From contig JBCDAS010000053.1 in the NCBI GenBank assembly GCA_039185235.1, positions 1 to 16,785 on the forward strand: a stretch of 16,785 nt of DNA, in the 5' to 3' direction. The position numbers were made by a program, and so were the translations under genes. The DNA is from Thermohalobaculum sp039185235. GTDB taxonomy: Bacteria; Pseudomonadota; Alphaproteobacteria; Rhodobacterales; Rhodobacteraceae. The notes beneath the pieces are model-generated. The model made no database searches. It was not told the DNA's origin and saw only the letters and a list, made by a program, of their open reading frames with translations. This document shows positions 7,155 through 13,234 of this stretch, one piece after another (the first letter of the stretch is position 1; every line of letters begins with the position of its first letter).

Positions 7155-8023
7155 GCCTGGGGCTCACGGCCTGTTCTGCAGGTGGGCCTTTGCCAGTGGC
7201 GGGCCTGCCCGCGCCCTCCGGCGAGCTCGCGGTGAGCCGGTGGGATGCGGAGGAGCCAAAAGCAATCCTATTGGCAGTGCATGGGTATGGCGATTATGGC
7301 GAGAGCACCTTTGCTGATGCGGGCGCGTGGTGGGCTGCGCGGGGCTTGACCACAATCGCCTATGATCAGCGCGGGTTCGGGCGCAATGCCTCTCGCGGGT
7401 TCTGGCCCGGCGCAGATCAACTGGTCGCTGATTTGCGTGGTATCACCGAGGCGGTTCGGTCAGAGACGCCCTGTCTGCCTTTGATCGTGATCGGCCATTC
7501 CATGGGGGGAGGGGTTGTTCTTGCGGCAGCGCCAGATCTGGCGGCAGATGCGGTTGTCCTGGCAGCCCCGGCGATCTGGGGTGGAGACGATCTCAATCCG
7601 CTGCACCGTCTCTTGGCCTGGAGCGCGGCCTCGCTCGTGCCGGATCGCCGGTTCACGGGCGAGGGGGTGGTGCGGATTCAGGCCAGTGACAATATCGAGG
7701 CTTTGCGCGAATTGGGCCGTGATCCGCTCTATTTGCGGCGGCCTTCTGCACGGGAGATCTTTGGGCTGGTCCGGGTGACAGATCGGGCCGCTGAGGCGAG
7801 CGCGGAGGTCGATCTGCCGGCCTTGCTGTTGCTGGGAGCGCGGGATGAGATCGTGCCGAATGCGACGGTCGAGCGCATTTTTGGCCGCCTTCATGGGCCG
7901 CGCGAGGTAATCCGCTATGAGGAGGGGTGGCACCTCTTGTTCCGCGATCTGCAAGCCGAGCGGGTCTGGCGCGATGTTGCGGATTGGGCGCTGGCGCAAG
8001 ATCCGCCCACCTGCGCGGAGTGA
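7118..8023 (+). CDS. Lipoprotein alpha/beta-hydrolase, monoacylglycerol-lipase-like
   Basis: A 301-residue protein whose start ATG at 7118 lies inside the end of the UDG gene (37-bp overlap) behind a good GGAGG 7 nt upstream. Residues 1-19 form a lipoprotein signal with lipobox LTAC, so Cys19 is the expected lipidated residue and the enzyme is probably anchored to a membrane facing the periplasm. The fold is a serine hydrolase of the Hydrolase_4/lysophospholipase type. It has an oxyanion HGYGDYGES (55-63), YDQRGFGRN (82-90), nucleophile elbow GHSMGG with Ser128, acid Asp243 in LLLGARDEIVP, and His272 in EEGWHLLF. Likely substrates are monoacylglycerols, lysophospholipids or other esters. Coupling to the DNA-repair-like gene upstream looks positional rather than functional. 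Confidence 0.9.
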   Translation: MAARSYCSALLLSLGLTACSAGGPLPVAGLPAPSGELAVSRWDAEEPKAILLAVHGYGDYGESTFADAGAWWAARGLTTIAYDQRGFGRNASRGFWPGADQLVADLRGITEAVRSETPCLPLIVIGHSMGGGVVLAAAPDLAADAVVLAAPAIWGGDDLNPLHRLLAWSAASLVPDRRFTGEGVVRIQASDNIEALRELGRDPLYLRRPSAREIFGLVRVTDRAAEASAEVDLPALLLLGARDEIVPNATVERIFGRLHGPREVIRYEEGWHLLFRDLQAERVWRDVADWALAQDPPTCAE

Positions 8024-8052
8024 TCGAGACGACCGAGAAGCAACCAAACGGT

Positions 8053-8111
8053 GTCCGGCCAAGGCCGGACGCGAGATGCCCTTCGCAGCGGCCTTGCGGC
8101 CCCTGCGAAGG
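8053..8111. terminator. Hairpin pair in the convergent spacer, putative bidirectional terminator
   Basis: Two strong inverted repeats lie between the converging lipase and ferredoxin genes. The first is GTCCGGCC-AA-GGCCGGAC (8053-8070), a perfect 8-bp stem. The second is a 9-bp stem CCTTCGCAG (8080-8088) with CTGCGAAGG (8103-8111), enclosing a GGCC-TTGC-GGCC hairpin (8090-8101). Neither is followed by a clear T-tract, so intrinsic termination is only likely by position. A third, mutually exclusive stem AAGGCTG (8108-8114) with CAGCCTT (8134-8140) reaches into the ferredoxin 3' end. Confidence 0.5.
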
Positions 8112-8132
8112 CTGTTGGCCCTGGCTGGGCTG

Positions 8133-8456
8133 TCAGCCTTTGGCGGCGGCGAAGGGGTTTTGGTAGAGGTCGGAATGGCTTTCAACCCCGACTTCGAGCA
8201 CGACGTCGGAACGGGGGCGGGCGACGCAGAGCAGGACATATCCCGCTTTTGATTGGCGCTTGTTGATGGCGGTTCCTTTGGGCTGGACGACTTTGCCGCT
8301 GAGTTTGCGCGCAGCACAAGTGATGCAGCCGCCATAGGCACAGGCGATCGGCAGCTGGATCCCCGCTTTCAATGCGGCTTGGTAGATCGTCTCATCCTCG
8401 GCCACCTGGAGGGTCGTCCCGCCGCGGTTTGCCAAAGTGACCTGATGTTGGGTCAT
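8133..8456 (-). CDS. Plant-type [2Fe-2S] ferredoxin
   Basis: A 107-residue protein with the canonical plant-type ligand pattern: Cys39-x4-Cys44-x2-Cys47-x29-Cys77, the first three in CAYGGCITC. The beta-grasp fold start (VTLANRGGTTLQVAEDETIYQAALKAGIQLPIAC) matches class members that serve as electron carriers for oxygenases or as the Fe-S module of oxygenase reductases. No FAD or NAD domain is attached, so it is a free ferredoxin. It is the last gene of the four-gene operon; its ATG overlaps the dehydratase stop by 4 bp (8453-8456) with a GAGG just upstream. No oxygenase or ferredoxin reductase is visible in the window, so the electron partner is unknown. Confidence 0.93.
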   Translation of the reverse strand: MTQHQVTLANRGGTTLQVAEDETIYQAALKAGIQLPIACAYGGCITCAARKLSGKVVQPKGTAINKRQSKAGYVLLCVARPRSDVVLEVGVESHSDLYQNPFAAAKG

Positions 8457-9439
8457 GATGCCTCGACCAGGGCGCGGGCGAAGAGGGCCGGGTCGACATT
8501 GCCGCCGCTGATCGTGCAGACCACAGTATCGCCCAGGAGATCCGCGCCGCGATAGAGGGCTGCGGCGAGTGCGACCGCACCGCCTGGTTCCGCGACCAAT
8601 TTGAGATGGCGAAACGCCTCGGCCATGGCGCGGAGCGCCTCTTCGTCGGTAACAGAGAGGCCTGGACCGCCGAGGCGTTGGACGATGGGGAACGTGATCT
8701 CGCCCGGGGATGGCGTCACGATCGCATCGCAGATTGAAGTGATGGGGCCTTCGTTCGCCAACCGCTTGCCGGCGGCAAGGGAGCGGGCGAAGTCATCGCT
8801 GGTGGCGGGTTCGACGGGCCTGACGCAGAGGCCCGGATGCTCGGCCGCGAGCGCAAGCGCGATCCCCGAAGTCAGACCGCCGCCGCCGCAACAGACCAAC
8901 ATGTCCGCCTGCTCGACGCCCGCTGCCCGGGCTTGGTCAGCGATCTCGAGCCCGGTCGTCCCCTGGCCCGCGATGACCATGGGTTCATCATAGGGGCGAA
9001 TGAGCGTGAGACCGCGTTCGGTTGCGAGCGCTTCGCCGATGGCTTCACGGCTCTCACCGCCGGGCCGGTCATAGAGGACAACCTCGGCGCCATAGGCTTT
9101 TGTGTTCGCGATCTTCATGGCGGGCGCGTCGGTTGGCATGATGATCACGGCGGGAGTGCCCATGAGCTCTGCCGCATGGGCGATGCCTTGGGCATGATTG
9201 CCCGAGGAATAGGCGAGCACGCCTTTTGCGCGGGCCTCTGGCGTGAGGGCTGACAGCGCCGACCAGGCGCCGCGGAACTTGAAGCTGCCGGTGATTTGCA
9301 GGCATTCGGGTTTGACCAGGATCCGCCGGCCAGCTTGCCTGTTGAGAAGCGGGCTTTCCAGGAGCGGCGTGACGCGGGCATGGCCGGAGAGGCGCTCGCG
9401 CGCGGCGCGGATGTCATCGATTGAGATCATGTCGCTCAT
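8453..9439 (-). CDS. PLP-dependent threonine/serine dehydratase family protein
   Basis: A 328-residue fold-type II PLP enzyme. The Schiff-base lysine is Lys54 in TGSFKFRGA; SSGNHAQG (78-85) binds the substrate carboxylate; CCGGGGLTSG is the phosphate-binding glycine loop. A late SGGNVD motif near the C-terminus completes the pattern. There is no ACT regulatory domain, so this is the short type, including catabolic threonine dehydratase, serine/threonine dehydratase, serine racemase and threo-3-hydroxyaspartate dehydratase; the sequence does not decide between them. The expected reaction is deamination of a beta-hydroxy amino acid to a 2-oxo acid plus ammonia. The first ATG (9439) is preceded by AAGGA 6 nt upstream and overlaps the hydrolase stop by 4 bp; a second ATG lies 9 bp later. 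Confidence 0.92.
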   Translation of the reverse strand: MSDMISIDDIRAARERLSGHARVTPLLESPLLNRQAGRRILVKPECLQITGSFKFRGAWSALSALTPEARAKGVLAYSSGNHAQGIAHAAELMGTPAVIIMPTDAPAMKIANTKAYGAEVVLYDRPGGESREAIGEALATERGLTLIRPYDEPMVIAGQGTTGLEIADQARAAGVEQADMLVCCGGGGLTSGIALALAAEHPGLCVRPVEPATSDDFARSLAAGKRLANEGPITSICDAIVTPSPGEITFPIVQRLGGPGLSVTDEEALRAMAEAFRHLKLVAEPGGAVALAAALYRGADLLGDTVVCTISGGNVDPALFARALVEAS

Positions 9440-10269
9440 GCGTGGTCCTTGAGGAAACGATCGATGGCGGTCAGGGCGGGGGGTTCGTTGAGGAATGGGC
9501 AGTGACCGCGATTGGGGATCTCGACGGCCTGCAGGCTGGGTTTGCGGTGCTGCATCTTGGCAACCGTCTCGGGGCTAAGCAGGCCGGAATTGGCGCCTCG
9601 GAAAACGAGTGTGGGGCAGGAGATCGCATCGAAGATGGGCCAGAGATCTGGCATCGGGCCGGACATCGCGGCGGCCACGGCATCACGCAGCTTTGGGTCA
9701 TAGGAGAGTGCGGGTTTGCCATCCCGCTCGACATATGTATCGCGGGCAAAGGCGAGCCAATCAGCATCGGTGAGATCTGTTGCTTCGGCCTCAAACGCCG
9801 CTTTGAGACCGGCTGCAGCGGCCTCGAAGCTGGGATAGGTCACCGGGCGCCCGAGATAGGTCATGATGAAGTCGAGCCCGCTTGGGATCAATTCGGGCCC
9901 GATATCGTTCAAGATGAGACCGCGGATCAGGCCCGGCATTTGTGCGGCCAGACCCATGCCAATCAACCCGCCGCGCGAAGTGCCGAGCAGGGTGGTTGAA
10001 CTGATCCCGAGATGTGCGAGCAGCTCTACCGCGTCGCGGGCCTCGACCAAGACGGAGTATTCGGCGACGGGATTGCTTGCCCATTCCGAGGCCCCACGGC
10101 CCCGGTAATCCATCGTCACGACCCGATATTGGGGCGCCAGGTGGCGGGCGAGATTGGCGAAATCCCGGCTGTCGCGGGTCAGACCCGCGAGGCAGAGAAC
10201 CGCTGGCCCGCCCTCGCCTGTATCGGTGAAGGCGATTTGCCGTCCATCGCTGGCCTTAAACGTCTTCAT
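9436..10269 (-). CDS. Alpha/beta-hydrolase, possibly missing its catalytic acid
   Basis: A 277-residue cytosolic alpha/beta-hydrolase (no signal peptide). It shows the oxyanion region LAGLTRDSRDF (27-37), MDYRGRGAS (53-61), nucleophile elbow GTSRGG with Ser98, and catalytic His256 in IPNRGHCPFL. The strand-6 loop reads FRGANSGLLSPET (223-235). In relatives I know, this loop is RGxxSDLLS with the Asp as catalytic acid; here Gly229 (codon GGC, one base from GAC) occupies that place. Activity may be reduced, or another acid may substitute. The gene overlaps the dehalogenase stop by one base (TAATG) and the dehydratase start by four, so it is an integral operon member. Substrate unknown; an ester or lactone is plausible. 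Confidence 0.9.
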   Translation of the reverse strand: MKTFKASDGRQIAFTDTGEGGPAVLCLAGLTRDSRDFANLARHLAPQYRVVTMDYRGRGASEWASNPVAEYSVLVEARDAVELLAHLGISSTTLLGTSRGGLIGMGLAAQMPGLIRGLILNDIGPELIPSGLDFIMTYLGRPVTYPSFEAAAAGLKAAFEAEATDLTDADWLAFARDTYVERDGKPALSYDPKLRDAVAAAMSGPMPDLWPIFDAISCPTLVFRGANSGLLSPETVAKMQHRKPSLQAVEIPNRGHCPFLNEPPALTAIDRFLKDHA

Positions 10270-10952
10270 TACGCGCCCGCGATTTCGGGGATCTGCGTGA
10301 GGTCAGAGACGATATGCTGGGGTTTGAATGGCAGGCGGTCCATGGGCTCACCCTTGCGATTGGCCCAGGCGACGGTGAACCCTTGGCCGGCCGCGAAGCA
10401 GGCATCCCAGCAGTTCGACGAGACGAAGAGCACGTCTTTTTGCGCCACACCGAAATGCGCGCCGACCAGGTCATAGACCGATTTGGTGGGTTTGAAAGCG
10501 CCCAGCGTCTCGACCGATAAAACGGCATCCAGCACATCGCTGATCCCAGCGCTTTCGACGGCACCGTTGAGCATTGCGGGAGTGCCGTTCGAGAGGATTG
10601 CAGTGTTCTTGCCCGCGGCCTTTAAAGCGGCGAGCATCGCGGGCACCTCCGCATAGCAAGAGAGCTCCCAATAGAGTTGCAAGAGGCGCTCTCGAATGGT
10701 GGGGTCCGCAAGCTTATGCTGCTCGAGCGCATAGTCGAGACCATCCTGCGTGACTTGCCAGAAATCCGTATGGACGCCACCGGATGCGCGCAACCAAGTG
10801 TATTGGAGCTGTTTCAGGCGCCATGTGTCGGCGACAGCAGGCCAAGTTTGGGAGAGTTGTTCGAAGCCGGGCTCTGCGGCCGCTTCTCGTGCGGCGGCTG
10901 CGACATCAAAGAGGGTGCCGTAGGCGTCGAAGACACAGGTGGTGAGGGTCAA
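10269..10952 (-). CDS. (S)-2-haloacid dehalogenase, HAD type II
   Basis: Read from a TTG start at 10952 (227 residues), the length normal for type II dehalogenases. A GGAG lies 8 nt upstream, and the family start (TLTTCVFDAYGTLFD) follows at once; the longer ATG frame to 11039 adds 29 unlike residues. Catalytic elements are complete: Asp9 nucleophile in FDAYGTLFD, Arg45 in WRLKQLQYTWLR, Ser/Asn in AILSNGTP, Lys in AFKPTKSVYDL with the following Tyr, and VSSNCWDACFAA holding the late Ser, Asn and Asp. The family hydrolyses L-2-haloacids (chloroacetate, 2-chloropropionate) to D-2-hydroxyacids with halide release. First gene of the four-gene leftward operon. The TTG start may limit translation. 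Confidence 0.9.
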   Translation of the reverse strand: MTLTTCVFDAYGTLFDVAAAAREAAAEPGFEQLSQTWPAVADTWRLKQLQYTWLRASGGVHTDFWQVTQDGLDYALEQHKLADPTIRERLLQLYWELSCYAEVPAMLAALKAAGKNTAILSNGTPAMLNGAVESAGISDVLDAVLSVETLGAFKPTKSVYDLVGAHFGVAQKDVLFVSSNCWDACFAAGQGFTVAWANRKGEPMDRLPFKPQHIVSDLTQIPEIAGA

Positions 10953-10982
10953 GGGGTCTGCTCCGAATTCGCGGTGATGCCG

Positions 10983-11067
10983 GCACCATGGCCAAGCCAA
11001 CCGCGAATAGGAAGCACTTTCTCGCGACCCTTTGCCCACGGCTCAGCATCGGGCTAAGCCATGGTGC
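10983..11067. repeat. Long inverted repeat with nested stem upstream of the dehalogenase operon
   Basis: The arm GCACCATGGCCAAGCC (10983-10998) and the arm GGCTAAGCCATGGTGC (11052-11067) pair over 16 positions with two mismatches (in the leftward RNA one is a G-U wobble and one T-T). The 53-nt loop contains a second stem, CGCGA (11002-11006) with TCGCG (11022-11026). It fills most of the spacer between the 96-residue protein gene and the dehalogenase start, so it could be a terminator for the former, a leader structure for the latter, or a protein-binding site. Confidence 0.6.
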
Positions 11068-11075
11068 GACCGGGA

Positions 11076-11366
11076 TCAGCTGGCCGATTTCTGACGGAAG
11101 ACCATCGGGCGATGACCGCCGCGGGCTGGTTTCTCCTCCGGCACGTCCGGTGCCGCTTCAGGCTTGGGTGCCAGTTGCTCGATCGGCGTCGCGACCGGTT
11201 CGGCCTGGCGCGCTGGGATGGCTGTGTTCTCAGGTGCCGGACCTGAGGCGAGGGGTGAGCCATCCTGTACCAGGGTTTCAGCCATGCGGATGAACTCATC
11301 AATCCGGGCAAGTTCTGCGGTCAGCTGGGCGCGTCGCTCTAGCGCGATTTTCATAACGTCAGACAT
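11076..11366 (-). CDS. Small hypothetical protein, N-terminal helix plus Pro/Ala-rich tail
   Basis: The start at 11366 (96 residues) is chosen because GGAGGAG lies about 7 nt upstream; a longer frame to 11405 has no such site. Residues 1-30 (MSDVMKIALERRAQLTAELARIDEFIRMAE) have a heptad-like pattern of Leu/Ala/Ile and would form an amphipathic helix or coiled coil. Residues about 35-85 are rich in Pro, Ala and Glu and probably disordered. The C-terminus GHRPMVFRQKSAS is basic. I do not recognise a named family; proteins of this kind look familiar from Rhodobacteraceae genomes, without a known function. No signal peptide or membrane helix. It reads away from mttB, with which it shares a 209-bp divergent spacer. 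Confidence 0.75.
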   Translation of the reverse strand: MSDVMKIALERRAQLTAELARIDEFIRMAETLVQDGSPLASGPAPENTAIPARQAEPVATPIEQLAPKPEAAPDVPEEKPARGGHRPMVFRQKSAS

Positions 11367-11482
11367 CTGGAACTCCTCCAGTGATCGCCGCTTCCATGGT
11401 GGCAAACAGCAGCAGCGAGAATTGCATGTTTACGGGATGCACGCACGCTCAAACGGAACGCGAATCACCCACACCAGACACC

Positions 11483-11488
11483 ATTCTA
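11483..11488 (-). promoter_or_regulatory. Candidate -10 element for the small hypothetical gene
   Basis: On the minus strand these bases read TAGAAT, five of six matches to the -10 consensus, with AGAACA (three of six matches to -35) about 18 nt upstream. It lies about 117 bp before the start codon at 11366, in the divergent spacer with mttB. Weak on its own. Confidence 0.3.
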
Positions 11489-11517
11489 CCTCAATGATGT
11501 AACAACTGTTCTCTTTC

Positions 11518-11541
11518 TTGACAAATGGACACAGGTGTCCA
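11518..11541 (+). promoter_or_regulatory. mttB-family promoter -35 box with a perfect operator palindrome
   Basis: A consensus -35 hexamer TTGACA (11518-11523) is followed two bases later by the perfect inverted repeat TGGACAC-AG-GTGTCCA (11526-11541). The palindrome thus fills the spacer between -35 and the expected -10. No good -10 hexamer is seen after it (AGAGTG at 17-bp spacing), so transcription may need an activator or the -10 is degenerate. The mttB start codon is 35 bp further on. A protein bound here would block RNA polymerase, the classic place for a dimeric repressor. A lone GACAC half-site occurs at 11478-11482. Confidence 0.6.
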
Positions 11542-11575
11542 GAGTGATTTGTGTCGATTTTTCTGGGAGATCGCA

Positions 11576-13117
11576 ATGGCTGAGCCGCCTCTCGACACAA
11601 CCATCGAAAAACCCCGCCGTCGGAGCCGGTCCCCGCGCGAGGGCCGCAGCCGCTCAACGACGCAGCCCGCCTATATCACCCGGGCCATCCCCTACTATGA
11701 ATTCCTAAGTGAGGAGGGGCTGAGCCGGATCGAGGCACAGGCCGATTGGCTGATCCAGGAAATCGGGCTTGAGTTCCGCGAGGACCCGGTGGCGTTGGAG
11801 ATCTGGCGCCAAGCCGGTGCGGATATACGCGAGACACGGGTGCGGCTGCCCAAAGGCATTGCGCGCGAGCTTTGCAAGACCGCGCCGTCGCAATTTACCC
11901 AACATGCCCGCAACCCTGCTCGAACGGTCCAAATCGGCGAAGGCAGGCAAGTTTTCGCCCCGGTCTATGGCCCGCCCTTTGTGCGAGATCTCGAGGGCGG
12001 TCGGCGCTATGGCACACTGGCGGATTTCGAGCGCCTTGTGAAACTCACCTACATGCTTCCAAGCTTGCACCACGGCGGGTTTGTCACATGCGAGCCCTGC
12101 GATGTTCCGGTGAACAAGCGGCATCTGGATATGCTCCTGATCCATATGCGCGCCTCGGACAAGCCACATCTAGGGGCGATTGTTGCGAAGGAGCGGGCTG
12201 AGGACTCGGTAGCCATGGCCAAGATCCTCCATGGCGATATTAGCGAGCGTTGCGTGATCATGGGCAACGTGAACACCAACTCTCCGCTTTTGGTCGATAA
12301 GGTCGTGACCGAGGCGATCCAAGTCTATTGCGGAGCGGGCCAGGGCATCGTTGTTGCTCCCTTTATCCTCGGCGGCGCGATGGGGCCCGTGACAACTGCA
12401 GGCTCGATCGCTCAGGCATTTGCCGAGGCAATGATGTGCTGCGCCTTCAGCCAGTTGGTGCGGCCAGGCGCGCCCTTCGTCTTGGGCAACTTCCTGAGCT
12501 CGATGAGCCTGAAATCCGGCGCGCCGACCTTTGGCATGCCAGAGCCCGTCATGTCGAACTTCGTGATTGGGCAATTGGCGAGGCGCCTGGGTGTGCCCTT
12601 GCGTTGCGGTGGTTCGCTGACCGCGTCGAAGGTCGCCGATGCCCAAGCCTCGGCCGAGAGCGCCGACAGCATGCTGTCCACCGCGCTTTGCGGGTCTAAC
12701 TTCACGCTCCATTCTGCGGGTTGGCTGGAAGGTGGGTTGGCCACAGGATATGAGAAACTGATCCTGGATGCGGACCGGCTAGGGGCCTATCAGGTGATGT
12801 TGCAGGGCCTGCCGATGGATGACAATGCGCTCGGCGCATCGGCCTATGAAGATGTGGAGCCCGCGGGGCATTTCCTAGGCTCGGCCCACACGATGGCGAA
12901 TTACGAAACCGCCTACTACGACGCGGTCATGTCCGACAGCGAAAGCTGCGAGCAATGGGAAGAACGCGGCGCCAAGGAAAGCCAACGCCGGGCCTATGAG
13001 CGCTGGAACGCGATGCTGACGGAATACCAAGCTCCCCCCCTGGATCCCGCGATCGAGGAAGAGCTGACGGATTTCGTGGCCCGCAAGAAAGCCGAGATGG
13101 CGGATGCTTGGTACTGA
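11576..13117 (+). CDS. Trimethylamine methyltransferase (MttB) superfamily protein, non-pyrrolysine type
   Basis: A 513-residue protein from the ATG at 11576, which has GGGAGA 6-7 nt upstream; a longer frame begins inside the operator palindrome and is unlikely. After an Arg/Ser-rich N-terminal tail (residues 10-30) the MttB TIM-barrel core runs from about residue 37 (AIPYYEFLSEEGLSRIEAQAD) to the end. It includes VTCEPCDVPVNKRHLDMLLIH, VIMGNVNTNSPLLVDKVVTEAI and FILGGAMGPVTTAGSIAQAFAEAM. The frame has no in-frame UAG, so it lacks the pyrrolysine of methanogen MttB, like glycine-betaine and other quaternary-amine methyltransferases of the family (MtgB and relatives). These move a methyl group to a corrinoid protein. 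No corrinoid protein or second methyltransferase is in the window, so the acceptor and substrate are unknown. Confidence 0.9.
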   Translation: MAEPPLDTTIEKPRRRSRSPREGRSRSTTQPAYITRAIPYYEFLSEEGLSRIEAQADWLIQEIGLEFREDPVALEIWRQAGADIRETRVRLPKGIARELCKTAPSQFTQHARNPARTVQIGEGRQVFAPVYGPPFVRDLEGGRRYGTLADFERLVKLTYMLPSLHHGGFVTCEPCDVPVNKRHLDMLLIHMRASDKPHLGAIVAKERAEDSVAMAKILHGDISERCVIMGNVNTNSPLLVDKVVTEAIQVYCGAGQGIVVAPFILGGAMGPVTTAGSIAQAFAEAMMCCAFSQLVRPGAPFVLGNFLSSMSLKSGAPTFGMPEPVMSNFVIGQLARRLGVPLRCGGSLTASKVADAQASAESADSMLSTALCGSNFTLHSAGWLEGGLATGYEKLILDADRLGAYQVMLQGLPMDDNALGASAYEDVEPAGHFLGSAHTMANYETAYYDAVMSDSESCEQWEERGAKESQRRAYERWNAMLTEYQAPPLDPAIEEELTDFVARKKAEMADAWY

Positions 13118-13144
13118 CGGGCGGATTTGACTTCGCGGGCCGCT

Positions 13145-13167
13145 TGGGCAGAGTGGCCATATGCCCA
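13145..13167 (+). terminator. Weak stem-loop after the mttB-family gene
   Basis: TGGGCA (13145-13150) pairs with TGCCCA (13162-13167) across an 11-nt loop, 25-50 bp after the mttB-family stop. There is no T-tract. It could be a terminator or chance; the following DUF2235 gene may therefore be partly co-transcribed. No clear promoter was found in the 117-bp spacer. Confidence 0.25.
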
Positions 13168-13234
13168 GTGCACCATCGCTCGATCTTCCGTGTATTGCTT
13201 TCTTAACCCATCTGATGCTCTCCCTTGAGGCGCC

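Noticed and set aside
10953..11039. Longer ATG-started version of the dehalogenase
   Set aside because: The 29 added residues overlap the inverted repeat and do not resemble the family, while the TTG at 10952 has a ribosome site and gives the usual length.
11525..11575. Upstream in-frame ATG extending the MttB-family protein by 17 residues
   Set aside because: That ATG lies inside the operator palindrome, directly after the -35 box, without a ribosome site; the ATG at 11576 has GGGAGA in front.
11525..13117. Pyrrolysine-type MttB with in-frame UAG
   Set aside because: The frame is open throughout and no UAG is read through, so the protein belongs to the non-pyrrolysine group.
13127..13155. 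TTGACT-N17-AGAGTG before the DUF2235 gene, the same spacing and final hexamer as in the mttB-family promoter
   Set aside because: AGAGTG shares no base with the -10 consensus in register, and this copy lacks the palindrome; probably coincidence.
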